Below are positions 27,479-35,518 of a stretch of DNA of 38,929 bases, piece by piece. Position 1 is the first letter of the stretch, and each line of letters opens with the position of its first letter. The DNA is taken from the NCBI GenBank assembly GCA_022779305.1, contig JALFSW010000051.1, forward strand, positions 1 to 38,929, in the 5' to 3' direction. This stretch comes from Prevotella sp. Its GTDB lineage: Bacteria > Bacteroidota > Bacteroidia > Bacteroidales > Bacteroidaceae. Under the pieces are notes generated by a model. That model searched no databases and was not told the origin of the DNA. It worked only from the letters and a program-made list of their open reading frames with translations. The translations under genes and the position numbers were made by a program.

Positions 27479-28465
27479 ATGGAAAAAAAGTATCTTGATT
27501 TAGAGGGATTAAGACACTACAACGGGAAATTAAAAAATGGTAGTGTGAGAGTTGGTCATGCAGCGGTAGCAGATCAAGTACAAGCAAGTGGCATTCAGTG
27601 GGGGAGTATCAAAATACCACTTGATAACATTCCGCAAGGAGCATTAGAACGTGTCGTTGTAGTTTCTGATGAGGCTTCAATGTATCGTCTTACCTCTTCG
27701 CAAGTTCAGCAAGGCGATACTGTTAAGGTTACATCGACCAAAAAGATGTATTTTGTTAAAGATGCTTCTAATCTTGGCAGTGCAGCAGGTTATGAGGAGT
27801 ATTCCGTAGGAGTAGCGGCTAAAGCGGCTGTAGCAGATAGTGTTGCTTGGGCTAATATCAGTGGTAAGCCTGCTGTTTATGCTGTTGAAGATCATGCAAG
27901 CGATAAGGTAACATCACTTAGAGGTTATGCAAAAGGTTCAGATTCAAGTGCACTATCAACAAGTGATAGTCTTAATAAAGCACTTGGTAAACTTGAGAAT
28001 CGAGTAAGCAATGCAGAAGGATACATTACTATTAATGAGTTGACTCGCTTCCCTGCTACGAATGCAGAGATTGGGCAGTTCATAAAAGATAAAAAGCCAG
28101 CATACTACACAGTGGTAGATGCACAGAATTTCGTCGTTGGTACTTTATCTATATTCATAGACTCTGGCAAACAACTTATAACTGAAGTATTAGAGAGTCG
28201 TATTATTGATCCTAATAATCTGTCTAAACTAAGTTATGGCTATGGTGCGCCAAGTAGATTCTACAGACACTGCCGAGTACTTGCATCTGAAGATTATGCT
28301 CCGCAGGAAGTTGGAACATGGAGCGAGTGGCTTCCTCTGGTGAGTAAGGAATTAGAGAAATCCATTTCGAATTTAAGGGAAGTGGAGTCTAATGTGAACA
28401 CTCTCACTTCGGAGGTATCAGGAATTAAGAGTATTACAACAGCAGAAATAGATGGTATATTATAA
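27479..28465 (+). CDS. Tail fibre protein, paralogous module to the 476-residue fibre
   Basis: 328 residues: KYLDL-type attachment peptide (1-20), beta-rich part (about 30-120) with V-A-D-Q-V-Q-A-S-G and A-V-A-D-S-V-A-W-A-N-I-S-G-K-P repeats typical of fibre shafts, coiled-coil-like link (about 155-180), then a module (about 182-285) paralogous to that in the 25618-27048 product, another helix (289-315), and the end S-I-T-T-A-E-I-D-G-I-L. Modules appear to have been exchanged between fibre genes of the same phage. Function: host binding, by inference from architecture. Confidence 0.75.
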   Translation: MEKKYLDLEGLRHYNGKLKNGSVRVGHAAVADQVQASGIQWGSIKIPLDNIPQGALERVVVVSDEASMYRLTSSQVQQGDTVKVTSTKKMYFVKDASNLGSAAGYEEYSVGVAAKAAVADSVAWANISGKPAVYAVEDHASDKVTSLRGYAKGSDSSALSTSDSLNKALGKLENRVSNAEGYITINELTRFPATNAEIGQFIKDKKPAYYTVVDAQNFVVGTLSIFIDSGKQLITEVLESRIIDPNNLSKLSYGYGAPSRFYRHCRVLASEDYAPQEVGTWSEWLPLVSKELEKSISNLREVESNVNTLTSEVSGIKSITTAEIDGIL

Positions 28466-28466
28466 T

Positions 28467-28937
28467 ATGGAAACGATACAATTAACTTCTTCTCATCTAC
28501 ATTGCCTATTAACGCATCTAATTATATGCGTATCGCTATGGGTGATGGTTCTGTGTGCTGTACTTATAGACCTATGGGATAGAATATACACACAGCGCAA
28601 GGTTCATAAAAAGATATCGTCTAATAGATTGCGCCTTACGCTGGATAAGGTGTCTGAGTATTGGAGATTCATGCTAATTGCGTTTATTATTGATGCTATT
28701 ATTTTTGTTGCGTGTGCGTTGCTTAACTATAGTGCTATACCAGCTTTTTCAATGCTCTTTACTGCTGGTCTGTTGCTGATAGAGTTTAAATCTCTGTACG
28801 AGCACGCCAAAGAGAGAAAGAGTAGCATTGTAGATATGAACCGATTAGTGCAAGTTATCGTTGAAGCGGTCAATGATAAAGATGCTAAAAAAGCAATTAA
28901 AGAGATTGGCAATTATTTGGAAACGACTAAGAAATAA
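28467..28937 (+). CDS. Putative holin
   Basis: 156 residues from ATG 28467, one base after the previous stop; an in-frame ATG at 28452 would overlap the fibre gene and is less likely. Three hydrophobic helices: about 14-37, 66-86 and 89-107. A charged C-terminal helix follows (E-R-K-S-S-I-V-D-M-N ... K-A-I-K-E-I-G-N). Position directly before the amidase, with a spanin-like gene after it, makes a lysis cassette. It resembles the Bacteroidota phage holin-type membrane proteins I know. Pore formation is inferred. Confidence 0.7.
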   Translation: METIQLTSSHLHCLLTHLIICVSLWVMVLCAVLIDLWDRIYTQRKVHKKISSNRLRLTLDKVSEYWRFMLIAFIIDAIIFVACALLNYSAIPAFSMLFTAGLLLIEFKSLYEHAKERKSSIVDMNRLVQVIVEAVNDKDAKKAIKEIGNYLETTKK

Positions 28938-28939
28938 GT

Positions 28940-29383
28940 ATGAGAACAATTAAGTACCTTGCCGTGCATTGCACGGCAAGTTCTCAAACGATAACCATTG
29001 AAAGTTTGAGAGACGAGTTTAAGCGTAAGGGGTGGAAGAACCCAGGTTATCACTATGTGGTAGCAGCAGATGGAGCGATTACTCAATTGCTTGACGAAGA
29101 CAAGGTTAGTAATGGAGTAAAAGGATATAATTCCGTTAGTATTAATGTAGCCTACATTGGTGGCATCGATAGAACAGGAAAGCCCATAGACAACCGTACA
29201 GAAGCGCAGAGAGCAAGCCTGCGTTCACTGCTTAATTTGCTACATAAGAAATACCCTGCAGCAATCATTCAGGGACATCGTGATTTCTCATTCGATAAGA
29301 ACGGAAACGGAAAAGTAGATGCTTGGGAACGAATAAAAGAGTGTCCGTGCTTCGATGCAAAGACAGAATACAAGAATATATAG
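28940..29383 (+). CDS. N-acetylmuramoyl-L-alanine amidase (Amidase_2, T7 lysozyme-like endolysin)
   Basis: 147 residues, nearly the size of T7 lysozyme. Zinc ligands are visible as H10 (A-V-H-C-T-A-S), H113 (Q-G-H-R-D-F-S) and C137 (C-P-C-F-D); the Y-H-Y-V-V segment (37-41) is also typical. It hydrolyses the bond between muramic acid and L-alanine of peptidoglycan. There is no signal peptide, so release depends on the holin encoded just before it (2-base gap). Between H113 and C137 lies a loop D119-K-N-G-N-G-K-V-D-A-W-E130 that matches the EF-hand calcium-loop pattern. Confidence 0.93.
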   Translation: MRTIKYLAVHCTASSQTITIESLRDEFKRKGWKNPGYHYVVAADGAITQLLDEDKVSNGVKGYNSVSINVAYIGGIDRTGKPIDNRTEAQRASLRSLLNLLHKKYPAAIIQGHRDFSFDKNGNGKVDAWERIKECPCFDAKTEYKNI

Positions 29384-29386
29384 CGT

Positions 29387-29959
29387 ATGAAAAAGAATGT
29401 GTTATTAGGTTTATTGTGGGGCGTACTGATTTGCATTCTACTCTCTGTATTCGGCTGCAAAGCAAAAAAGGACGTGATTAAGGATTTTTATACGTCACGG
29501 ATTGATAGTGTTCGTGTGGAGAATAAGGCGGTCAATATGAGTTTCTCTATCCTCGATACTACGATGGTGGATGAACTCACTACCACCATCAGAGAATTTG
29601 TTTTTGACACTTCGATAAAAGATAGTGCGAAAACGACCCCTATGATAGTTATTAATCCCGATGGCAGCGTTACGATTAATCATGGGCTTAAGATGTACAA
29701 GGATCAGACACAGAGCCGTAGGAATGAAAAGAAAGGGACTATGCTGTGCAAGGACAGTACGGTTAGCAAGAATATCAATACCATTGTGAGCAAGGAGAAA
29801 AAGAAGAAGCGCAATAATAAGAAAGTAGAGCGTGTGGGTGGAGGTGATCCGTTCAAGTGGTGGCAATCCTTAATAGGTATAATTGTAGGTGTGCTGCTGT
29901 TTGTTTGCGTTTTGAAATTGCGTGGTAAGATAGGTATAAAATCTATCATTAATAGATAG
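29387..29959 (+). CDS. Candidate unimolecular spanin (lipoprotein with C-terminal membrane helix)
   Basis: 190 residues, start 3 bases after the amidase stop. The N-terminus is a hydrophobic signal of 23 residues ending V-F-G-C24, a lipobox with an unusual Phe at -2. The middle is hydrophilic and helix/beta mixed. A very basic part (K-E-K-K-K-K-R-N-N-K-K, about 135-147) is followed by one membrane helix (about 159-178) and a basic tail. A lipid anchor at one end and a membrane helix at the other is the layout of one-piece spanins such as T1 gp11, which link outer and inner membranes in the last step of lysis. Position after holin and amidase agrees. Confidence 0.6.
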   Translation: MKKNVLLGLLWGVLICILLSVFGCKAKKDVIKDFYTSRIDSVRVENKAVNMSFSILDTTMVDELTTTIREFVFDTSIKDSAKTTPMIVINPDGSVTINHGLKMYKDQTQSRRNEKKGTMLCKDSTVSKNINTIVSKEKKKKRNNKKVERVGGGDPFKWWQSLIGIIVGVLLFVCVLKLRGKIGIKSIINR

Positions 29960-30029
29960 CATAGATTCAATAGAATGACTATGTTCTTATAGGATATAGA
30001 AATAGTATAGACCTAATATACACGAAGCG

Positions 30030-30473
30030 ATGAAAAAGGTACTATTAAGCATAGACAAGGAGGCTGTTTACAATGAAGTTGCAAAAACAACTTCTTATGT
30101 TGGTGCAAAAACAAATGACGCAGCATTATATGACCGTATATTCACAACGGATGAAGATAAAGAATTATTGAAGCGTTTTTGGGAAGAAAGTAAAAACGTT
30201 GTTACGCAGAATTTAAAGCGATTTTTTATATCCGAAAAAGAGGTTAATGGTATTTATACTTTGGAATTGGCTTTGCATTCTTCGTTTAAGGATGGATTTA
30301 TTAGCGGCATGCAACAAAGTCTATTTAGTTTCTTTGTTATGACTATTACGGGTAAATGGTTTTCTATAACAGATAAAGACTCTGTTGCGGAAACGGCTGC
30401 TTCTGCGATGTTGCATATTGATGATATTTTGAAAAAGGTATATTATAAGCAGCCTCCACGGATAGAATATTAA
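30030..30473 (+). CDS. WxSIT-family protein, copy 1
   Basis: 147 residues, unknown function. It has a helical N-terminal part, then S-G-M-Q-Q-S-L-F-S-F-F-V-M-T-I-T-G-K-W-F-S-I-T-D, then a C-terminal helix (A-M-L-H-I-D-D-I-L-K-K-V-Y). The same arrangement recurs in the next two genes, so the three are paralogues. No membrane helix or enzyme motif is evident. Being encoded after the lysis genes and before the terminator, they may be late tail-completion or virion proteins. Confidence 0.72.
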   Translation: MKKVLLSIDKEAVYNEVAKTTSYVGAKTNDAALYDRIFTTDEDKELLKRFWEESKNVVTQNLKRFFISEKEVNGIYTLELALHSSFKDGFISGMQQSLFSFFVMTITGKWFSITDKDSVAETAASAMLHIDDILKKVYYKQPPRIEY

Positions 30474-30485
30474 GAAGTTACAGAT

Positions 30486-30998
30486 ATGGCAAAACGAACT
30501 ATTAAGATAACGGAATACGTCAAAGAAATAATACAGGATATTTTCAGTAAGGCTTACCTTACAGGGCAAGCACGAGAAGCCGATGGCGTAACATATCAGC
30601 AAGCAAGTAATATACAGGCAAGCGAAGAAGATGAAGAAAAGTATCAAATAGTTCGCTCTATTGGTAACGCTTTTTCTTCACTTAAGACTTCGCTAAGCGA
30701 ATATCTTGCAGAAGATAGAACCGATAGTGATAATAGACTTCTCAGCGAAATTGTGGAGAATGGAGAGCTTGTTTTTATATTTCAGTTACCTGCTAATTAT
30801 AATGATACAGCTATAGATGGTTTGGCAGATGGAATACACTCTTATTTAGTCAGCATGACTTTATCCGATTGGTTTTCCATAACGAATAAGGCAGATGCTG
30901 AAATATACAATAGGCAAGCAATGGTTAGTATGGTGAATATTAAGAGGGCGTTATATAGACGCAGACGCCCTAATCGTCCAAAATTTCTTAAAGGTTAA
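30486..30998 (+). CDS. WxSIT-family protein, copy 2
   Basis: 170 residues, starting 12 bases after copy 1. It has acidic helical N-terminal two-thirds, the core S-Y-L-V-S-M-T-L-S-D-W-F-S-I-T-N, then a helix (M-V-S-M-V-N-I-K-R-A-L) and a basic end (R-R-R-R-P-N-R-P-K). It is more similar to copy 3 than to copy 1 in the core (L-S-D-W-[FM]-S-I-T-N). Function unknown. Confidence 0.72.
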   Translation: MAKRTIKITEYVKEIIQDIFSKAYLTGQAREADGVTYQQASNIQASEEDEEKYQIVRSIGNAFSSLKTSLSEYLAEDRTDSDNRLLSEIVENGELVFIFQLPANYNDTAIDGLADGIHSYLVSMTLSDWFSITNKADAEIYNRQAMVSMVNIKRALYRRRRPNRPKFLKG

Positions 30999-31002
30999 TA
31001 TT

Positions 31003-31527
31003 ATGGGTTGCTGCAGTGCGAATAAAGCAAGAAAAAACGTTGTTTTAAAATTCAAGCGTGAAGAGTTATTGTATGATGTGAGCAATTATTCTTTTGTGGT
31101 GTCGGACGTTATGCCGGAAGACGAAGAGCACGCCAAGCATCAGATTGCGGATATTGTGCAGGACGGAAATGTAGACAGGGTAACACGTGTGTTGGATTTG
31201 GCGCACGCTGAGATTGTAGAAATGCTGTACCCTTACACAAAAAAGGATGTTACGTGTGGTTCAGAAATTGACGATGTTCTGACGGAAACAAAAGAGTACG
31301 TTATGCAATTATCCGTACCGTCTGACTTCTCTTTGACAACGATAAAGATGCTGGAGTTTTTGATTCACGAATATTTGGTGTGCCGTGTCTTGTCGGACTG
31401 GATGAGCATTACCAATCCTGCCAAGGCTGATACTTGGGCGTTCAAAGCAGAAGATATTGAGCATCAAATACGGGTAGCACTGCACAGTAGAATGGGCAGG
31501 TACAGACGTCGATTATCGGTGTTCTGA
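31003..31527 (+). CDS. WxSIT-family protein, copy 3
   Basis: 174 residues, starting 4 bases after copy 2. It begins MGCC followed by a basic stretch, has an acidic middle, and ends with E-Y-L-V-C-R-V-L-S-D-W-M-S-I-T-N and a helix with basic tail (R-M-G-R-Y-R-R-R). It is the last gene of the plus-strand block, followed by the bidirectional terminator. Function unknown. Confidence 0.72.
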   Translation: MGCCSANKARKNVVLKFKREELLYDVSNYSFVVSDVMPEDEEHAKHQIADIVQDGNVDRVTRVLDLAHAEIVEMLYPYTKKDVTCGSEIDDVLTETKEYVMQLSVPSDFSLTTIKMLEFLIHEYLVCRVLSDWMSITNPAKADTWAFKAEDIEHQIRVALHSRMGRYRRRLSVF

Positions 31528-31551
31528 TGTCGGTGTTTTAAAAAGAAACAA

Positions 31552-31584
31552 GGGTAGTCCTGCATCATGCAGAACTGCCCTTTT
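31552..31584. terminator. Bidirectional terminator between converging operons
   Basis: Hairpin GGGTAGT (31552-31558) / ACTGCCC (31574-31580, one T-G pair) topped by CTGCA-TCA-TGCAG. It is followed by TTTT on the plus strand; on the minus strand it is followed by a T-rich run (TTGTTTCTTTTT). It lies between the stop of the plus block (31527) and the stop of the minus block (31607) and should serve both. Confidence 0.88.
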
Positions 31585-31606
31585 ATTATGGATGTATGAA
31601 AAGAAA

Positions 31607-34363
31607 TTATCTGATTTGATTTGTGAGCCGTGGGGTATAGGCTACGGATGCACCGACCAAAGTTTCACCAATAGAAAGGTCGGTTATGGCAACGATACGG
31701 AAATACTTGTAAGGTGTTCCACGGAAACCTCTCAAATAATGTTCCTTTGCGGAATGTATGAGATGCCAGCGGATATTGTCCCGTGAGCCATACAGGACAA
31801 CCTGCACCTTTCCTTTGCCAAACAGACCACGGAGGAACACCGTGTCGAATGTTTTCAGCATAGAGGCAACCTCCAACTTAATAGGTCGAGTTACAAGCAA
31901 TCCTTTATGATGTGTTTCCGTATAATGCGATATGTCTACGAGGCAGTTGTTTATGACCTCTTTCTTATCATCACCCTCTCCCTCAATCGTCTTTACTTGT
32001 GCCATTGCATACGCATTGGGATATGAGTTTGTCGCAGAGGTGAGCGATGATGCCACGATGCCCCATAACTTGGACTTCATGGAGAACACATAAGCATAGT
32101 CCTTGCTTGCGTTGAAGACAATAATCCGCTGGTTTACATAGTCGTAAGCCATACGAGCGTTCTTACGATATTCTGAGAATGTACAATCCACCTGCGGTAT
32201 TCCATCTGGATAGAGTTTACCCAATCCCGGCAAACGGTCGAGCGAAAAATACTCATCACCATTTATAATATCCGTAAGGCATTGTGTCTGTGAGCCTGAT
32301 ATTTCCATTATACCACGGTCGGTGGCAAATAGTACCGCACTATCTATCTGCGTAATACTATCTGAAGATATACACACATCTCTTGTAATAGGCTGTTTGG
32401 CGGAATAACCACCAGAAGCGTTTACTTCCAAAGCCCACACACCCTCGTCTGTGAATGCGTAAAGAGGAAACTGTCCGAACTGTCCTTGTGAGAGTGCCTT
32501 TGCAGCAGTAGAGATACCCAGTATCTTTCCCGTCCCAATGGTATTGATTCCAGTAACAGGGAAGAAGAAAGGGTTGTTTATCTCGGAGGTATATATCTTG
32601 TTTGGTATGTCAATTGTCCGTTCTGTATCATTGGAAACAATTGGCGACTTATATACTCGTTTATCCAAGTAGTCCCAACCACCATAGTAGAAAGAGCCAT
32701 TAAGAAATGAATGTCGCTCAAGTGATACTTCGTAGAATGTGTAAACATAATCTAATGATGATATTATAGCTTTGTAAGCATTTGCATTTGGGTAGTAAAT
32801 AAGCAATGTCGGATTATTAATGCCAAAAACACTAGCTGTACCATGAACTACAATATCCCTACCAGCATGCTTAATATATACATATACAGAGATGGTTTCT
32901 TTTCTGTCAAAAATCGTAGATTCTTCTCCAGCAGGCCAATGTTTCACATAACCATCTGTGAAAGTTAGCATAGCCCCAGCATTAAATCCTTCAAAGAGTG
33001 TCTTCTTTATGTTGGCAAGATTGATGCGTGAGTTATAGCCAAATGCGTACTTGGCTATAATCTTATCGTGGCTGTCGTAGTCATCGGTCATCACCTCCCT
33101 ATTGACTAGAGATTGCAAGTAATCTTCCTCAATGTTGATGAGTGTGCGTGTTGTCGCAAGCTGTTCCAACTTGATACTTTCAAGGAAGTAGAAATTAGAA
33201 CAATTGCGAATGTCTTCTTTTACCGTGGAGGTGTCTTTTCGTGGCAAGCCAAGTATTCCTCCTGGGCGTTTATCAAGATTATCCTTATCAAAAGTCATCT
33301 GATAGAGATAGCCCATATCTTTTTTTTGATAACGAACAGGATATTTGGTAGTGTCTGCCGCCTGATTGGTATGCTTGCAGATGCTATATCCCCATGCCTC
33401 ATCCCCGTACTCATCATAATTGAAGAACTTATCGCATTCTCCGTTTTGGTCATAAGTATATATCGGTTTTGATACAAATATATCAACCGACTTTACGATG
33501 TCTGACCAATTCTTCAACAAGTCTAATTCGCTCTGATTGATAACGGCATAGTCTAAAGAGTGCAACATACCAACAACCCGCACATCTGCCCTGTTCAAAC
33601 CTTTATTACCATACAAGTGTCGCCACATAACAATAGGAGCGCAACTTGTAGAACAAACCATAAGGACAGGGGCAGAGTGCCTGATGAGGCTACCATCGTA
33701 CAGGCGATAGGCATAGCGTACAAGGAACGGATAGATAAACTTTCCTTTGTTTGTGGATCTATCGGCTATGAATTTGTTTACTTTTGCCAGCACCTGTGAG
33801 GTTATTTTCTTCTTGTTTTCATCTGTAAACTCATTGTAACTTTGATAACTTACCCCACTATTTTTAGTCTTTGTCTCCCAGCTAAGGTTATCAAATTCAA
33901 GGGTAAACTCATCGGTACGCTGCATTTCTCCCTGCAATCCGAACGAGATAGACAACTCCGGTATGTCGTTGCCGAGAAACAGATACCCAGCCGTATCACC
34001 TTTCCAAAGGAAATAGAACATACCTGTATCAGTAAGGGCAATAAGAGTATTGCCAATTCCTACGACCTGATACAATACATTACTATTCAGGCTATACAAA
34101 TCTGTAAGGCTTTTACCGTCATTAGTCCACAGTAGTTTCTTGTTTTCTGTGTCCTGTATGATATAGTGTGTATAGGTGGTTGCCTTGTGCACATATATCA
34201 CCTTATGGCTCTCCCCAAGATTGAAAACGACCTTGGGGGCAAGCAGAGATTTGTATGCACCATCCTCATTGATGAGGTTGTATGCCTGCGTGAGTTCTCC
34301 GTCTGAACATTCGTAATCAGACGGGACAGCAGTATAACCGGTGAAGCGTATATCCTTTTCCAT
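31607..34363 (-). CDS. Large tail hub/nozzle-like protein
   Basis: 918 residues, mostly predicted beta with many aromatic residues and no signal peptide or membrane helix. Recurrent blade-like strands (for example Y-V-H-K-A-T-T-Y-T-H-Y-I-I and L-Y-A-F-T-D-E-G-V-W-A-L-E-V) suggest beta-propeller parts, as in T7 gp12 or P22 gp10. The segment INNPFFFPVTGINTIG, with A-L-S-Q-G-Q-F-G-Q-F-P-L-Y-A-F-T-D-E-G downstream, is one I recognise from large Bacteroidota podophage structural proteins. It has its own promoter box at 34386-34393 (minus) and ends at the bidirectional terminator. Hub/nozzle function is inferred from fold appearance and because the other tail genes are accounted for. Confidence 0.72.
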   Translation of the reverse strand: MEKDIRFTGYTAVPSDYECSDGELTQAYNLINEDGAYKSLLAPKVVFNLGESHKVIYVHKATTYTHYIIQDTENKKLLWTNDGKSLTDLYSLNSNVLYQVVGIGNTLIALTDTGMFYFLWKGDTAGYLFLGNDIPELSISFGLQGEMQRTDEFTLEFDNLSWETKTKNSGVSYQSYNEFTDENKKKITSQVLAKVNKFIADRSTNKGKFIYPFLVRYAYRLYDGSLIRHSAPVLMVCSTSCAPIVMWRHLYGNKGLNRADVRVVGMLHSLDYAVINQSELDLLKNWSDIVKSVDIFVSKPIYTYDQNGECDKFFNYDEYGDEAWGYSICKHTNQAADTTKYPVRYQKKDMGYLYQMTFDKDNLDKRPGGILGLPRKDTSTVKEDIRNCSNFYFLESIKLEQLATTRTLINIEEDYLQSLVNREVMTDDYDSHDKIIAKYAFGYNSRINLANIKKTLFEGFNAGAMLTFTDGYVKHWPAGEESTIFDRKETISVYVYIKHAGRDIVVHGTASVFGINNPTLLIYYPNANAYKAIISSLDYVYTFYEVSLERHSFLNGSFYYGGWDYLDKRVYKSPIVSNDTERTIDIPNKIYTSEINNPFFFPVTGINTIGTGKILGISTAAKALSQGQFGQFPLYAFTDEGVWALEVNASGGYSAKQPITRDVCISSDSITQIDSAVLFATDRGIMEISGSQTQCLTDIINGDEYFSLDRLPGLGKLYPDGIPQVDCTFSEYRKNARMAYDYVNQRIIVFNASKDYAYVFSMKSKLWGIVASSLTSATNSYPNAYAMAQVKTIEGEGDDKKEVINNCLVDISHYTETHHKGLLVTRPIKLEVASMLKTFDTVFLRGLFGKGKVQVVLYGSRDNIRWHLIHSAKEHYLRGFRGTPYKYFRIVAITDLSIGETLVGASVAYTPRLTNQIR

Positions 34364-34385
34364 GTCGTGGCATTTTATGTTGCTG

Positions 34386-34393
34386 CAAAGATA
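34386..34393 (-). promoter_or_regulatory. Candidate promoter of the tail hub gene
   Basis: On the minus strand TATCTTTG followed by CA, 22 bases before the ATG at 34363. It is the same ten-base string as the boxes at 636-643 and 17124-17131. It would make the tail hub a separate late unit from the accessory operon upstream. Confidence 0.5.
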
Positions 34394-34434
34394 GGAAGTG
34401 TATAGGGCTGATTGATTTTATCTTTTGGTGTCTG

Positions 34435-34767
34435 TTACCAATCAAATCTATTCCACGCAAACCGTTTACGATGCTGCAGGTAGTTAAACTCATCCTGATG
34501 CTCGTAAGCCTCAACTTCAAACGAGATATTGCGGTAAGCCGTGTGCCAGTTGCGAAAATACAATAAGGCAAACAGGAATTCAAAAACATACATCAGATAG
34601 AAACCGATGTACAACAGTTCCTTTTCCTGTGCGTAATGTATGCACTCGTGGTTGTTATCAACCGCTGTGAAGCGTTCTTTTGCTTCCTCCCTTACGATTA
34701 TCCACTTTAGTAGCATTATCGCCTTGTAGGGACGTGGAGGAAAGTGTTTGCTGTATATTATTTTCAT
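34435..34767 (-). CDS. Small membrane-associated HExxH protein
   Basis: 110 residues. N-H-E-C-I-H-Y-A-Q-E-K-E (about residues 39-50) has the HExxH zincin signature. Just after it a hydrophobic stretch (about 51-72) should span or touch the membrane. The later R-N-I-S-F-E-V-E-A-Y-E-H offers a glutamate for a third zinc ligand. I know related small proteins from Bacteroidota genomes, unnamed. Possible roles are a minimal metallopeptidase acting at the inner membrane or an inactive structural relative. It overlaps the preceding gene by ATGA (34764-34767). Confidence 0.7.
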   Translation of the reverse strand: MKIIYSKHFPPRPYKAIMLLKWIIVREEAKERFTAVDNNHECIHYAQEKELLYIGFYLMYVFEFLFALLYFRNWHTAYRNISFEVEAYEHQDEFNYLQHRKRFAWNRFDW

Positions 34768-35414
34768 TCTGTACCTCCATTTTCCTTTAATTCAACTTCT
34801 GCACTAATCCCTTTACCGTCTTCGTCAAATATGCCCATTAAGCCAATCTTGATGCCGTCAAAGACAAATTCAGTCATACCCAAAGGATTATTTGCCGTGA
34901 TGCTTATTACATCAGCCCCTATGAGTTTCAAAGCCTTTGCCACAATGTCGAGAAAATACCAGCGAAAAATAGCATTTCCAATCTTTACGATGGCTTTTTC
35001 ATCGTGGACTTTCTTACCAGTATGTATTTCTTTCTCACGCCTTATTACGCCATCTCCGCCACACTTCGGACAATCGAAATCATGATAATGCGTATGTAGG
35101 TCATCATCGGTGTATTCCCATTCCACATCGCCCGTTCCACCACACTCTTTGCATTGTTCTTCGTACTCTTCCGTTATCACTTCATCTACCAACGGGCACG
35201 CATCTAATGCCTGCTTAATAGCATCTAATGTACACGATAGCTGACATGGAATTTGCGTTTGGGGCAGTTTTAGTTTTTCGCATTCTACGACTGGTTCGTT
35301 GTGTCCGTTAAGCCTTTCAGGGCTAATTCTTATAATCACGTGTCCTTCCGTTGCCCAAACCTCATTGTAAGATGGGATGGAAGAACGGTGCGTACATATA
35401 TGGGCGAATAGCAT
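34764..35414 (-). CDS. Zinc-ribbon (DnaJ-type) protein, 5' end apparently frameshifted
   Basis: The open frame gives 216 residues, but the first 14 (MLFAHICTHRSSIP) look like an out-of-frame reading. The true start is probably the 38-codon frame at 35362-35478, joined by a one-base shift near 35370. Core features: Y-N-E-V-W-A-T-E-G-H-V-I-I-R-I after the joint, two CxxCGGxG knuckles (C-K-E-C-G-G-T-G at about 88-95 and C-P-K-C-G-G-D-G at about 115-122) that form a DnaJ-like zinc ribbon, and a C-terminal alpha/beta part. Function unknown; similar proteins occur in Bacteroidota phages and conjugative elements. The repaired product would be about 237 residues. Confidence 0.7.
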   Translation of the reverse strand: MLFAHICTHRSSIPSYNEVWATEGHVIIRISPERLNGHNEPVVECEKLKLPQTQIPCQLSCTLDAIKQALDACPLVDEVITEEYEEQCKECGGTGDVEWEYTDDDLHTHYHDFDCPKCGGDGVIRREKEIHTGKKVHDEKAIVKIGNAIFRWYFLDIVAKALKLIGADVISITANNPLGMTEFVFDGIKIGLMGIFDEDGKGISAEVELKENGGTE

Positions 35415-35478
35415 CGTAGCCTGTAAACAAGCCTAATAATTTGGTCTCGTTCTTGATTTTATTGTTTGATGTTTCCAT
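35362..35478 (-). pseudogene. 5' part of the zinc-ribbon gene in another frame
   Basis: Thirty-eight codons from ATG 35478, read as METSNNKIKNETKLL then GLFTGYDAIRPYMYAPFFHP, ending at TGA 35364-35362. The F-T-G-Y-D-A-I-R-P-Y-M-Y-A-P-F part is what I expect at the start of the family of the next frame, which it overlaps by 53 bases. Skipping one base after the CCC codon (local sequence CAT CCC A TCT TAC) gives a smooth joint ...FFHP-SYNEVW. This may be a one-base insertion (mutation or read error) or programmed +1 frameshifting at CCC-A. Confidence 0.6.
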
Positions 35479-35518
35479 TGTGTTGAAATTTTGATTATTT
35501 GCCTATTTATTTCATAAT

